NCBI RefSeq assembly: GCF_001513975.1 | Contig: NZ_KQ947984.1 | Coordinates: 434,001-498,000, forward strand | Length of the DNA: 64,000 nucleotides | Reading direction: 5' to 3' | Source of the DNA: Streptomyces curacoi | GTDB lineage: Bacteria > Actinomycetota > Actinomycetes > Streptomycetales > Streptomycetaceae | In this document: positions 36,856-44,954 of the stretch, piece after piece | How positions within the stretch are numbered: the stretch's first letter is position 1 | How the letters are laid out: each line of letters begins with the position of its first letter | Made by a program: the position numbers and the translations under genes | Notes under the pieces: model-generated | Told to the model about the DNA's origin: nothing | What the model saw: the letters and a program-made list of their open reading frames with translations, nothing else | Databases searched by the model: none

Positions 36856-37605
36856 CTAGTCCCCGGACTGCTCCTCGTCCGCCTTCTTCGCCTTCTTGGC
36901 CTGCTCCTTCTCGGCCTTCGCCGCCTCCGCGATCTGCCGCTTGGCGGCGGTCGCGTACATGTCGACATACTCCTGGCCGGAGAGCTTCATGATCTCGTAC
37001 ATGACCTCGTCGGTCAGCGCGCGGAGCACGAAACGGTCGTGCTCCATGCCCCGGTACCGGCTGAAGTCCATGGGCTTGCCGATCCGGATGCCCGGCCGCA
37101 TCAGCTTGGGCATGACCTTGCCCGGCGGCTGGATCTTCTCCGTGTCGATCATGGCGACCGGGATGACCGGTGCGCCGGTGGCGAGCGCCACGCGCGCGAG
37201 GCCGCCGGGCTTGCCCCGGTAGAGCCGCCCGTCGGGCGAGCGGGTGCCCTCCGGGTAGATGCCGAACAGCTCACCGCGCTCCAGGACCTCGATGCCGCTC
37301 TTGATGGCCGCCTCGCCCGCTCCGCGCGCCCCGGAGCGGTCCACGGGCAGCTGGCCGACGCCCTTGAAGAACGCGGCCGTCAGCCGGCCCTTGACGCCCG
37401 GGGTGGTGAAGTACTCGGCCTTCGCGATGAAGGTCACCTTGCGGTCGAGCACCGCGGGCAGGAAGAACGAGTCGGAGAAGGAGAGGTGGTTGCTCGCCAG
37501 GATCGCGGGGCCCTCGGCGGGAATGTTCTCAAGGCCTTCCACCCAGGGCCTGAAAGCGACCTTCAGCGGTCCCCCGATGGCCACCTTCATCGCGCCGTAC
37601 AACAA
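36856..37605 (-). CDS. plsC: 1-acylglycerol-3-phosphate O-acyltransferase family protein
   Basis: Membrane-associated acyltransferase of phospholipid synthesis. The 249-residue protein has the NHLSFSD (HX4D) catalytic motif near residue 39, the glycerol-phosphate site GIYPEGTRSPDGRLYRGKPG, and VPVAMIDTEKIQPPG. A Lys/Ala/Glu-rich C-terminal tail (residues 225-249) is probably helical. TTG at 37605 is chosen because AGGAGG lies seven bases upstream; the next in-frame ATG encodes Met6. A counterpart, Rv2182c, occurs in the mycobacterial neighbourhood. It might instead acylate a mannolipid. Confidence 0.88.
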   Translation of the reverse strand: MLYGAMKVAIGGPLKVAFRPWVEGLENIPAEGPAILASNHLSFSDSFFLPAVLDRKVTFIAKAEYFTTPGVKGRLTAAFFKGVGQLPVDRSGARGAGEAAIKSGIEVLERGELFGIYPEGTRSPDGRLYRGKPGGLARVALATGAPVIPVAMIDTEKIQPPGKVMPKLMRPGIRIGKPMDFSRYRGMEHDRFVLRALTDEVMYEIMKLSGQEYVDMYATAAKRQIAEAAKAEKEQAKKAKKADEEQSGD

Positions 37606-37628
37606 CCGAGTGCCTCCTGTGTCTGTGG

Positions 37629-37656
37629 ATCAGACCTTAACCCGGAGCACTGTCAA
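37629..37656 (-). promoter_or_regulatory. Promoter candidate for the acyltransferase gene
   Basis: A consensus TTGACA (37656-37651) is followed after 16 bases by TCTGAT (37634-37629) on the minus strand. The -10 is weak but the spacing to the TTG start (about 24 bases) leaves room for the AGGAGG site. Confidence 0.5.
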
Positions 37657-37810
37657 AGAGTCCGACGGCCCTGGTCGGTGTCAGTGCGGTCGCGTACGGT
37701 GATGCACACCTGGCTGTATCCATTACGGCATCCATGTACGGCTGCGCCGCGTGGGTGCGCAGTCGTCCCGCTCGTTCATGTCGTCCTTCTCACGAACAGG
37801 AGACCGTAAG

Positions 37811-38587
37811 GTGCCGGTCCTTCCTGGAGCCGAGCCGTACCGCCACGCGGGCGGGGAGGTCGGGGTCCTCCTCTGCCACGGCTTCACCGGTTCCCCGCAG
37901 TCGCTGCGCCCCTGGGCGGAGTATCTCGCCGAGCGCGGGCTCACCGTCTCGCTGCCGCTGCTGCCGGGGCACGGCACCCGTTGGGAGGACTTGCGGCTGA
38001 CCGGCTGGCAGGACTGGTACGCCGAGGTGGACCGCGAGCTGCGCAACCTGCGCGACCGCTGCGCCCGGGTCTTCGTCGCCGGCCTGTCGATGGGCGGCGC
38101 CCTGGCGCTCCGGCTCGCCGCGAAGCACGGGGAAGGCGTCGCCGGTGTCATGGTCGTCAACCCGGCGAACAAGGTGCACGGCCGGTACGCCCGCACCCTT
38201 CCGGTCTCCCGCCACCTCGTCCGTACGGTGAAGGGCATCACGGGTGACATCGCGAAGGGGGGCGTCGAGGTCGGGTACGACCGGGTGCCGCTGCACGCGG
38301 CCCACTCCCTGCGGAACTTCTTCCGTCTGGTCGACGGCGAGCTGCCGCAGGTCACCCAGCCCCTGCTGGTGCTGCGCAGCGCGCAGGACCACACGGTGCC
38401 GGCGGCGGACTCGGCCCGGATCCTCAGCCGGGTGTCGTCGACGGACGTGACGCAGATCGTGCTGGAACAGAGCCGGCACGTGGCGACGTTGGACCATGAT
38501 GCGGACCGGATCTTCGAGGAGAGCCTCGGCTTCATCGGCCGGCTCGCCCCCTCCGTCGGCAAAGAAGGGACGACCGCACGTGGCTGA
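37811..38587 (+). CDS. Alpha/beta hydrolase, carboxylesterase/monoacylglycerol lipase type
   Basis: The 258-residue hydrolase has VLLCHGFTGSPQSLRPWAEYLAERG with the oxyanion loop, the nucleophile elbow VAGLSMGGALAL (GxSxG), a probable acid in RSAQDHTVPA and a probable histidine in EQSRHVATLDHD. It resembles Est30-type carboxylesterases. No signal peptide is seen, so it is cytoplasmic. GTG at 37811 is chosen because GGAG lies eight bases upstream; the frame stays open 20 codons further. It overlaps the following membrane-protein gene by eight bases. Confidence 0.88.
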   Translation: MPVLPGAEPYRHAGGEVGVLLCHGFTGSPQSLRPWAEYLAERGLTVSLPLLPGHGTRWEDLRLTGWQDWYAEVDRELRNLRDRCARVFVAGLSMGGALALRLAAKHGEGVAGVMVVNPANKVHGRYARTLPVSRHLVRTVKGITGDIAKGGVEVGYDRVPLHAAHSLRNFFRLVDGELPQVTQPLLVLRSAQDHTVPAADSARILSRVSSTDVTQIVLEQSRHVATLDHDADRIFEESLGFIGRLAPSVGKEGTTARG

Positions 38588-39251
38588 GCACGACTCCGAC
38601 CGCGAAAGGCGCGAGGACCGCGACGATCGCGAGCCGGAAGAGCAGCACGTCCCGTTCGACGAGGACGCCGCCTGGGCCGCGATCGTCGCCGGATACGGCG
38701 AGGAGCCGCCGGACCCGCCGGGCGCGAAGCCGTTCAAGTCGGTGGAGGACCTGGCGCTGCCGGAGTCCGGCACGAACGACGAGGCGAGCGGCGGGCCGGA
38801 CCGCAAGCCGACGGCCGACAAGGGCAAGAAGGACCCGAAGGACCAGAAGGACCAGAAGGACGACGAGCCCGCGAAGCCGGAAGAGCCCGAGGCGGACAAG
38901 CCGGTCAAGCCCGTGGGCAGCTCCGTCTCCTTCGCGCCCGGCGTCGGCCCCCGCGACTACAGCCTTCCCGAGCCGTCCGAGGACGACTTCGACACCGACG
39001 ACGAGGGCCACTTCGTACCGCCTGAGCCGCCGCCGCTGCCGGCTGCCGACGCGACCGCGAAGTTCGCCTGGCTCGCGGTGATCGGCGGGCCGATCCTGCT
39101 GCTGCTCGCCGTCGTGCTGGGCTGGGACATGACGTGGTGGCTGGCCACGCTGGGCATCGGCGGCTTCGTGGGCGGATTCGCCACGCTGGTGATGCGGATG
39201 AAGACGGACGACGACGAGGACGACGACCCGGGACGCGGCGCGGTCGTCTGA
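38580..39251 (+). CDS. Acidic tail-anchored membrane protein of unknown function
   Basis: The 223-residue protein has a highly charged, disordered N-terminal 155 residues (HDSDRERREDRDDREPEEQHVPFDEDAAW and a Lys/Asp-rich stretch KGKKDPKDQKDQKDD). Two membrane segments follow (FAWLAVIGGPILLLLAVVLGW and WWLATLGIGGFVGGFATLVMR) and an acidic end. A short conserved-looking motif, DEDAAWAAIVAGYGEEPPDPPGA, resembles a segment common in Streptomyces proteins of this type. It is translationally coupled to the hydrolase. I cannot assign a function. Confidence 0.8.
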   Translation: MAEHDSDRERREDRDDREPEEQHVPFDEDAAWAAIVAGYGEEPPDPPGAKPFKSVEDLALPESGTNDEASGGPDRKPTADKGKKDPKDQKDQKDDEPAKPEEPEADKPVKPVGSSVSFAPGVGPRDYSLPEPSEDDFDTDDEGHFVPPEPPPLPAADATAKFAWLAVIGGPILLLLAVVLGWDMTWWLATLGIGGFVGGFATLVMRMKTDDDEDDDPGRGAVV

Positions 39252-39260
39252 CGCACCTTC

Positions 39261-39299
39261 CGTGAGGGCCCGCCCGGAGTGTTCGGGCGGGCCCTCACG
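39261..39299 (+). terminator. Strong terminator hairpin
   Basis: Sixteen base pairs (39261-39276 with 39284-39299) pair perfectly around a 7-base loop directly after the membrane-protein gene. It separates the hydrolase operon from the sigma-factor operon. Confidence 0.9.
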
Positions 39300-39371
39300 T
39301 GTCCCCGCAGTCGGCCACGGAGGCCTGCGCGCCGAAAAGGGAACTCGATTCCGCCGAGCGGCGAAGGAGAG

Positions 39372-39434
39372 ATGAACAACCCGAACGAGCCCAAGCCTTC
39401 GAGGCGTTCAGACGAACGAAAGGAGCCCCGATGA
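39372..39434 (+). CDS. 20-codon ORF translationally coupled to the sigma factor (candidate leader peptide)
   Basis: An ATG preceded by AAGGAG opens a 20-codon frame rich in Asn, Pro, Arg and Glu (starts MNNPNEPKPS) whose TGA overlaps the ATG of the sigma gene as ATGA. The sigma gene also has its own AAGGAG inside this ORF. The arrangement suggests that translating the short ORF controls sigma-factor synthesis. Whether it is translated is unknown. Confidence 0.5.
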   Translation: MNNPNEPKPSRRSDERKEPR

Positions 39435-40054
39435 CCGTCGGACCACCGGGCGTCGGCACCCGCGACGAGGATCGCGAGGAGAGTGATGCCCGCGTGATCG
39501 CGCGGTCCCGGGATGAGCCCGAGCTGTTCGCCGTGCTCTACGACCGGTACGCCGACGCCGTGCATCGTTACGCGGCCCGGCGGCTCGGTCCCGAGGCGGC
39601 GGAAGATCTGATGGCGGAGACCTTCATCACCGCTTTCCAGCGGCGCCACACCTACGACCAGGGGCGGGACGACGCCCGCCCCTGGTTGTTCGGCATCGCG
39701 ACGAACCTCGTGGGCCGGCACCGCCGGGCCGAGGCGCGCCGGTTCAAGGCGCTCGCGCGGCTGCCGGAGCCGGTGCAGCACGAGGAACCGGTCGCGGACC
39801 GGGCGGTTTCCAGAGCCGGTGCTACGGGGGTGCGCCGGGAACTGGCAGCCGCGCTGGGCGGGCTCTCCGCCCGGCACCGCGATGTCGTGCTGCTGGTGGC
39901 CTGGGCCGACCTCGACTACGAGGAGGCGGCCCAGGCCCTCGGCGTGCCCGTCGGCACCGTCAGATCACGGCTGCACCGGGCTCGCGGCAGATTGCGCGAA
40001 GCACTGGGCGGATCCGATCCGACGGCATTCCGAGAGGCAGACGCCCATGCGTGA
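39431..40054 (+). CDS. ECF-type RNA polymerase sigma factor
   Basis: The 207-residue sigma factor has region 2 (LFAVLYDRYADAVHRYAARRLGPEAAEDLMAETFITAFQRRHTYD, with RPWLFGIATNLVGRHRR) and region 4 (LSARHRDVVLLVAWADLDYEEAAQALGVPVGTVRSRLHRARGRL). No region 3 is present, and the N-terminal 25 residues are acidic. AAGGAG lies six bases before the ATG at 39431. The gene overlaps the next one by eight bases, and that gene takes the place usually held by an anti-sigma factor. Target promoters are unknown. Confidence 0.93.
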   Translation: MTVGPPGVGTRDEDREESDARVIARSRDEPELFAVLYDRYADAVHRYAARRLGPEAAEDLMAETFITAFQRRHTYDQGRDDARPWLFGIATNLVGRHRRAEARRFKALARLPEPVQHEEPVADRAVSRAGATGVRRELAAALGGLSARHRDVVLLVAWADLDYEEAAQALGVPVGTVRSRLHRARGRLREALGGSDPTAFREADAHA

Positions 40055-41075
40055 CATCGACGACCCGCGAGAGCTCGACGAACTACGAGAACTGAGGGAC
40101 TTCGCCCCAACGGCACCCCCCCTCGACGACTCCACCCGGCACCGGGTGCGGGGGCGCCTGCTCACCGCGATGGACGAGCCCGCCCCGGTGGTCCGGCCGC
40201 GACGCCCCGTCCTGCGTATCGCCCTGACCGGCGCGCTCGCCGCGGCGGTCGCCGCCGGGGTCCTGGTCGCCGTACGCGACGACGACGGTGCGGGCCGGGG
40301 CCGTACGGCCCAGCCGCCCGCCACCAGCGCCCCCGCCATGCGCAACGTGAGCGCGCAGACGGTGCTCAACGGGGCCGCCGCCTATGAGCGCAGGCACGAG
40401 CGGACGGTCACCCCGCGCGACGACCAGTTCATCTACACCAAGGAGATCATCAAGGAGACCGAGCAGAAGACCGGCGAGACGAAGAGCTACGTCGACGAGA
40501 ACTGGCGCTCGGTGGACGGCTCTGAGCCGTCCTGGATCATGGAGATCGGCAAGGGGTGGTGGTCGCCGCCGCTCAAGGAGAACGAGAGCAGCTGGCCTCC
40601 GCAGGACTGGGGGACGCTGCGCAAGCTGCCGACCGACCCCGAGAAGCTGATCCTCTCGATCCAGGGCGACTGGGGACTGGGCGGGAAGGTCGACTCGCTG
40701 GACGACATCGGCGACCAGGAGTGGTCGCACATCCACTTCAGCCTCGCCGGACTGCTCAAGCTGGTCCCGGTGATGCCGGAGGGGCTGCGTCCGGCGGCGT
40801 ACGAGGCGCTCGGCATGGTGCCCGGCGTGAAGGCCGTGCCGAACCAGCAGGACGCGAAGGGACGCACCGGCGTGGCCATCACCTACGACGACCCCACGCT
40901 TCCGGAGGGGGCCGGGGGCTTCGGCGGCTACTTCATCTTCGACCCGAAGACGTACGCGTTCCTCGGTTTCCGTGACCAGCGCACCTCGGGCGACGGCCCG
41001 AAGATGAAGACGTACACCCAGCTCTCGTATCTCGACAGCTGGGCGGTCGTGGACAAGGCGAAGCAGCGGCCGTAG
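40047..41075 (+). CDS. CU044_5270-family membrane-anchored protein, putative sigma partner
   Basis: The 342-residue protein has a cytoplasmic N terminus of about 55 residues (DPRELDELRELRDFAPTAPPLDD), one membrane segment (VLRIALTGALAAAVAAGVLVAV) and an extracytoplasmic domain of about 260 residues. That domain holds YTKEIIKETEQKTGETKSYVDENWRSVDGS and a C-terminal beta-rich part with AITYDDPTLPEGAGGFGGYFIFDPKTY. This is the CU044_5270 architecture that commonly follows ECF sigma genes. I see no zinc-binding anti-sigma motif (HxxxCxxC). The 8-base overlap with the sigma gene supports coupled expression. Its stop directly abuts the stop of the convergent hydrolase. Confidence 0.85.
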   Translation: MRDIDDPRELDELRELRDFAPTAPPLDDSTRHRVRGRLLTAMDEPAPVVRPRRPVLRIALTGALAAAVAAGVLVAVRDDDGAGRGRTAQPPATSAPAMRNVSAQTVLNGAAAYERRHERTVTPRDDQFIYTKEIIKETEQKTGETKSYVDENWRSVDGSEPSWIMEIGKGWWSPPLKENESSWPPQDWGTLRKLPTDPEKLILSIQGDWGLGGKVDSLDDIGDQEWSHIHFSLAGLLKLVPVMPEGLRPAAYEALGMVPGVKAVPNQQDAKGRTGVAITYDDPTLPEGAGGFGGYFIFDPKTYAFLGFRDQRTSGDGPKMKTYTQLSYLDSWAVVDKAKQRP

Positions 41076-41825
41076 CTACGCGGTGGCGGGCACCCTGAGG
41101 GCGGCCAGGACCGGAAGGTGGTCCGTGGCCGCCCTCAGGTCTGTCTCCGTCACGCCGGGGTGCCCGAGGGGCACTCCGCAGCCGAGCACCTCGACGCCCT
41201 CGGTGGCGAAGATCGCGTCGATACGTTGATGGGGGTCGGCCGGGGTCGAGGTGTACTCGCTGCCCCAGGGGGCGGTGGCCCAGCAGTCCTGGAGGTTCTC
41301 GGCGAGCCGGACGAAGGTGCGGCCGCCGGGGCGTTCGTTGAGGTCGCCGCCCGCGATCGCGTGCTCCACCCCCATTGCGGCGAGCCGGTCCAGGAGCATG
41401 CCGCCCTGGTCGTGGCGCTCGTCCCGCTGCAGGGAGAGGTGACAGCTCAGGACGCCGAGGCGGGCGCCGCCGAAGCGGACCACGGCCGTGGCGAAGCCGC
41501 GCCTGTGAAGACCGGGGGTGAGAGGGAGGAGTACGTCCTCTGTTCGCTCCACGGTCGCCCTCAGGTTGCACAGGATCGCCGGGCCTGCGGCTGTGGCGCC
41601 GCCGGTGAGGATGACGAGGTTGGATGCGCGGGCCAGGCGGGAGAGCTTCTTGCGCCAGCGGAAGAAGCGGGGGGCTTCCTGGAGCAGGACGAGGTCGGGG
41701 TGGCAGGCGGTGATGACGCGGGCGAGGGCGGCTGTGTCGTCGCGCATCGAGCGGATGTTGTAGCTCAGGACCCTGATGACCGCGGAACCGTCGGGCTCCG
41801 TGCGGGATTTGGGGAGCAACTCCAT
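41076..41825 (-). CDS. Endonuclease/exonuclease/phosphatase (EEP) family protein
   Basis: Members of this fold cut phosphodiester or phosphate bonds with Mg2+. The 249-residue product has VLSYNIRSMRDDTAAL, DLVLLQEAPRFFRWR with the metal Glu, LSCHLSLQRDERHDQ, IAGGDLNERPG, QRIDAIFAT and the terminal DHLPVLAAL with the catalytic Asp-His. Thus all EEP catalytic positions appear present. No signal peptide is seen. The ATG at 41825 lies seven bases after TAGATT, so a leaderless transcript is likely. Substrate (nucleic acid, sphingomyelin or inositol phosphate) is undetermined. Confidence 0.87.
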   Translation of the reverse strand: MELLPKSRTEPDGSAVIRVLSYNIRSMRDDTAALARVITACHPDLVLLQEAPRFFRWRKKLSRLARASNLVILTGGATAAGPAILCNLRATVERTEDVLLPLTPGLHRRGFATAVVRFGGARLGVLSCHLSLQRDERHDQGGMLLDRLAAMGVEHAIAGGDLNERPGGRTFVRLAENLQDCWATAPWGSEYTSTPADPHQRIDAIFATEGVEVLGCGVPLGHPGVTETDLRAATDHLPVLAALRVPATA

Positions 41826-41832
41826 GTGGATC

Positions 41833-41838
41833 AATCTA
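41833..41838 (-). promoter_or_regulatory. -10 box TAGATT, leaderless start of the EEP gene
   Basis: TAGATT on the minus strand ends seven bases before ATG at 41825; no ribosome site is present and the -35 is not recognisable. Confidence 0.5.
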
Positions 41839-41888
41839 CGCCCAATGGCTCGGGGCGCGAGGTTCGTGTGCGACTGCCGGTTGTCCGT

Positions 41889-41917
41889 GGCTGGTCGCGC
41901 AGTTCCCCGCGCCCCTG
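41889..41917. repeat. Streptomyces intergenic repeat, copy A
   Basis: GGCTGGTCGCGCAGTTCCCC followed by GCGCCCCTG is a sequence I recognise as recurring between genes in many Streptomyces genomes. It lies between the EEP gene and glkA. Copy B (44879-44907) is its near-exact reverse complement. Confidence 0.75.
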
Positions 41918-41952
41918 GGTGGGCATGGCCGCCGCATCCCAAGAATGCACCG

Positions 41953-42906
41953 TCACATGATCGGGTCGGGCTCCCGGGCCAGGTCCGCCGCGCCCACCAG
42001 GCCCGCCTTGTTGCCCAGCTGGGCGGCGATGACGTCGGCCACCGGGCGCCAGTTGCCGCCCACCAGCCAGCGCTTGTAGGACTTGCGGATCGGGTCGAGG
42101 ACCAGTTCGCCCTCGTCGGAGAGGCCGCCGCCGACGATGAAGGCGGACGGGTCGAAGAGGGAGGCCAGGTCGGCGAGGCCGGCGCCGGCCCAGCGGGCGA
42201 GCTCGCGGTAGGAGTCGACGGCCACCGGGTCGCCCTGGCGGGCGGCCATGGAGATGTGCTTGCCCTCGATGCCGTCGGGGGTGCCGTCGCCCATGCCGAG
42301 GAGGATCTCGGCGTTCTCCGGGGTGGCGTTGGCGCGCTGCTTGGCGTAGCGGACCAGGGCGCGGCCGGAGGCGTACTGCTCCCAGCAGCCCTGGCTGCCG
42401 CAGCCGCACAGCAGGCCGTCCGGCACCATGCGGATGTGCCCGAACTCGGCGGCCACGCCGTAGTGCCCGCGGCGCAGCTTGTTGCCGATGATGATGCCGC
42501 CGCCGAGGCCGGTGCCGAGCGTGATGCAGATGACGTTGCGGTGGCCCTTGCCCGCGCCGAACTTGTACTCGCCCCAGGCGGCCGCGTTGGCGTCGTTCTC
42601 CACGACGACCGGGAGACCCACGCGGGCCTCGACCTTCGCCTTCAGCGGCTCGTTGCGCCAGTCGATGTTGGGCGCGAAGTAGACCTCCGAGCGCTGACGG
42701 TTGACGTAACCGGCCGCACCGATGCCCACGCCGACGATCTCGTGCCCGGCGTGCGCGCCGTCCACCGCCGCAGCGATGGCGTCCACGATTCCCTCGGGCG
42801 TGCCCGGGGTCGGCACCTTGTGGGTCGAGAGGATGTTGCCTTCCTCATCGACCACGCCGGCCGCGATCTTCGTGCCACCGATGTCGACGCCGATGGTGAG
42901 TCCCAT
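41953..42906 (-). CDS. glkA: ROK-family glucokinase
   Basis: Phosphorylates glucose with ATP; in S. coelicolor GlkA is also central to carbon catabolite repression. The 317-residue product begins with the phosphate loop TIGVDIGGTKIAAGVVDEEG, has PVVVENDANAAAWGEYKFGAG with the catalytic Asp, TLGTGLGGGIIIG, EFGHIRM and the ROK zinc motif CGCGSQGCWE. Length equals that of S. coelicolor GlkA as I recall. The gap before it (42907-43045) contains GC-rich palindromic sequence and no gene. Confidence 0.96.
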   Translation of the reverse strand: MGLTIGVDIGGTKIAAGVVDEEGNILSTHKVPTPGTPEGIVDAIAAAVDGAHAGHEIVGVGIGAAGYVNRQRSEVYFAPNIDWRNEPLKAKVEARVGLPVVVENDANAAAWGEYKFGAGKGHRNVICITLGTGLGGGIIIGNKLRRGHYGVAAEFGHIRMVPDGLLCGCGSQGCWEQYASGRALVRYAKQRANATPENAEILLGMGDGTPDGIEGKHISMAARQGDPVAVDSYRELARWAGAGLADLASLFDPSAFIVGGGLSDEGELVLDPIRKSYKRWLVGGNWRPVADVIAAQLGNKAGLVGAADLAREPDPIM

Positions 42907-43045
42907 GAATCCCTCAGTTTCGGTCGAGCCCCGCTACGGCCAACCGTACCCGAGGCCCCGCCGTCGGGGTCCCGTCGTCCGCCCGGCGGACAGGGCGGGC
43001 GGCGGCCCGGGGGCACGGGCTGCGCTCATGCGGGGCTCCTGGGGA

Positions 43046-43540
43046 TCAGTCCAGGTCGATCCGCTCCCCGGGGCCGGTGTCGTCGCCCCGGTCCCGGCGC
43101 TCGTCCAGGTCGTGCCCGCCGGTGTCCCGGGCGGTCCAGCGGCGCTCCTGGGCCTGGACGGCGGAGCGGTAGGCGGCGAGGAGTTCGGTGCCGGCCGCGG
43201 CCAGGTGGTCGAAGACGTCCGGGTTGCGCTCGATGACGGGCTCGACGGCGGCCTTGGCCTGCTCCACGACCTGCTTGACCACCTGCTGGGCGGCGGGTCC
43301 GGCGACCGCGCCGAGCAGCGGGGACTGGATGGTCGACAGCTTGTCCGCGACGGCGTCGACGAGTTTGCGCAGCTCCTCGGCGGCCGAGCCCGGGGGCGGG
43401 CCGTGCTCGGCTCGGCGGCGGGCCTTCTCCGCCGCGAGGTCCTCGGCGCACGCCGTCGCCCAGGCGTCGGCGTCGGCGGCCCGCTCCTCGTCGATCGCCT
43501 TCTCTTCCGCGGCGTCGGACGGGGGGAGCTCTTCGCTCAT
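43046..43540 (-). CDS. DUF5304-like Ala/Glu-rich protein
   Basis: The 164-residue protein is acidic and helical, with an N-terminal DAAEEKAIDEERAADADAWATACAEDLAAEKARRRAEHG and a middle region LRKLVDAVADKLSTIQSPLLGAVAGPAAQQVVKQVVEQAKAAVEPVIERNPDVFDHLAAAGTELLAAYRSAV. It ends in an Asp/Arg-rich tail. I recognise it as a family seen next to ArsA-like ATPases in Streptomyces, but its function is unknown. It lies 57 bases after the ATPase gene on the same strand and is probably co-transcribed with it. Mycobacteria have an unrelated-looking small gene (Rv2183c) at this position. Confidence 0.72.
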   Translation of the reverse strand: MSEELPPSDAAEEKAIDEERAADADAWATACAEDLAAEKARRRAEHGPPPGSAAEELRKLVDAVADKLSTIQSPLLGAVAGPAAQQVVKQVVEQAKAAVEPVIERNPDVFDHLAAAGTELLAAYRSAVQAQERRWTARDTGGHDLDERRDRGDDTGPGERIDLD

Positions 43541-43597
43541 GACGGACTCCTGACTACGGTTCGTCTCTACGACGTTACCCGAACGGGCGTACCTGCT

Positions 43598-44773
43598 TCA
43601 CGGGGTCCGCGGCCACAGGGCCGGATCCGGCGCGAACCGGATCCGCAGCTCGCCGTCCCGCAGCGCGGCCCCGTCCACAGCGCAGCGGCGCAGGGCGGAC
43701 GGCAGGGGCACGATACGCCGGAACTGTCCCGCGGTGACGACGAGTTCGTCGCCGCGCCGGAAGAGGTCGAGCTCGTCGCGGGCGGCGCCGGGCAGGGGGA
43801 GGTGCCAGACGAGGACGCCGTCGTCGGCGAGCCGGTCGGTGACGGGCCACTCGACGGTGGACGACGTGTCGTTGACGGCGGGCACGGCGAGGGCGGCCAG
43901 ATCCTCGACGCCACGAGGGTCCCGCCCGAGGTGCGCGACCCGGCGGATGTCGTACTCGTCCCCCCACTCCTCCAGCACCTTGCGCTGCTGGGCGACGGGC
44001 CCGGCGAGCCAGCTGCCCGCCGTCGCCTCCGCCTCCGGCAGGACGCGGTTGGCGATCAGCAGGTCGGGGCGCAGGCCGCGCAGGGCCAGGGCGAGGGTGG
44101 CGGACCGCACGGCGTCGGCACCGCCCGGCCCCGGCTCGGCGACCAGCCGTACGACGGTGTCGCGGTCGGCGACGACGGCCTCTACGGCGGCGAGCTCGAC
44201 GTCCCAGCGGGCCGCGGTCTCGTACAGCCACTCCGCGGGCATCGGAACGCCGGCCAGCCGCCCCAGCACGGGCCGCAGGGCCCGGGCCGCCTGCCGCTCC
44301 GGCGGGAGCAGCCGGCGCAGGTAGCGGCGCAGCTCCTCGGGGAGGGAGAGCAGGGCGAGGGCGTGCGGGGTGGCGGGCAGGTCGACGACGAGCAGGTCAT
44401 GCGCCTCGGCGAGCGCGGCGTCCCGCAGCGCCCGCAGCAGCGCGAGCTCCTCGGCGCCGGGAAGGGGGGTGACCTCTTCGGGGTCGAGCCGGGAGGCGCC
44501 GAGGAGGTCGAGGGCGGCGGTGGCACGCTCCTGGAAGCCGGCGAGGTCCTCGCGGAAACCGCGGGTGGCGTCGGGGCGCCAGGCGGTGAGGGTCGCGGTG
44601 ACCTGTGTGGGGGTCGCGCCGGTGGTGACGCCGAGGGCGGCACCGAGGGTGTCGGTGCGGTCGGCGCTGAGGACCAGGGTTCTGGTGCCGTTGGTCGCCG
44701 CCGAGAGCGCGGTGGCGGCGGCGACCGTGGTACGGCCACTACCGCCCGGGCCCGTGATCAGGATGGTGCGCAT
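43598..44773 (-). CDS. ArsA/GET3-like ATPase with altered P-loop
   Basis: The 391-residue protein is a SIMIBI-class ATPase related to ArsA/Get3. Its P-loop is LITGPGGSGRTTVAAATALSAA (residues 5-26) with Arg14 where the consensus has the nucleotide-binding lysine, and the first Gly-Lys of the deviant KGGxGKT is GP. Other segments include DLLVVDLPATPHALALLSLPEELRRYL (switch-like) and LLIANRVLPEAEA. No arsenic genes are nearby. The C terminus (about 300-391) has a beta-rich Hsp20-like domain, VVTAGQFRRIVPLPSALRRCAV. An ArsA-like ATPase (Rv2184c) occupies the comparable mycobacterial place next to an SRPBCC gene. Confidence 0.82.
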   Translation of the reverse strand: MRTILITGPGGSGRTTVAAATALSAATNGTRTLVLSADRTDTLGAALGVTTGATPTQVTATLTAWRPDATRGFREDLAGFQERATAALDLLGASRLDPEEVTPLPGAEELALLRALRDAALAEAHDLLVVDLPATPHALALLSLPEELRRYLRRLLPPERQAARALRPVLGRLAGVPMPAEWLYETAARWDVELAAVEAVVADRDTVVRLVAEPGPGGADAVRSATLALALRGLRPDLLIANRVLPEAEATAGSWLAGPVAQQRKVLEEWGDEYDIRRVAHLGRDPRGVEDLAALAVPAVNDTSSTVEWPVTDRLADDGVLVWHLPLPGAARDELDLFRRGDELVVTAGQFRRIVPLPSALRRCAVDGAALRDGELRIRFAPDPALWPRTP

Positions 44774-44878
44774 GGGGGTGAACCGTAACGGACGTCGGGG
44801 TTCACCCTGCTTGCGAGGTGCCGGGCGTTGCGGCTGGGGGTGGGAACGCTCGCCCGCGCCGGCGGGGTGCCGCCTGCC

Positions 44879-44907
44879 CAGGGGCGCGGGGAACTGCGCG
44901 ACCGGCC
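44879..44907. repeat. Streptomyces intergenic repeat, copy B
   Basis: CAGGGGCGCGGGGAACTGCG followed by CGACCGGCC is the reverse complement of copy A with one difference. It lies in the 181-base gap between the SRPBCC gene and the ATPase gene. Confidence 0.75.
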
Positions 44908-44954
44908 ACGACGGCGCCGCACCCGGCGAAGCACAGCACCCCTACGGCGCGACC

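Noticed and set aside
40047..41075. Calling the gene after the ECF sigma factor a zinc-binding anti-sigma factor
   Set aside because: The position fits, but the HxxxCxxC motif is absent and the architecture is that of CU044_5270-family proteins, so only partnership by context is claimed.
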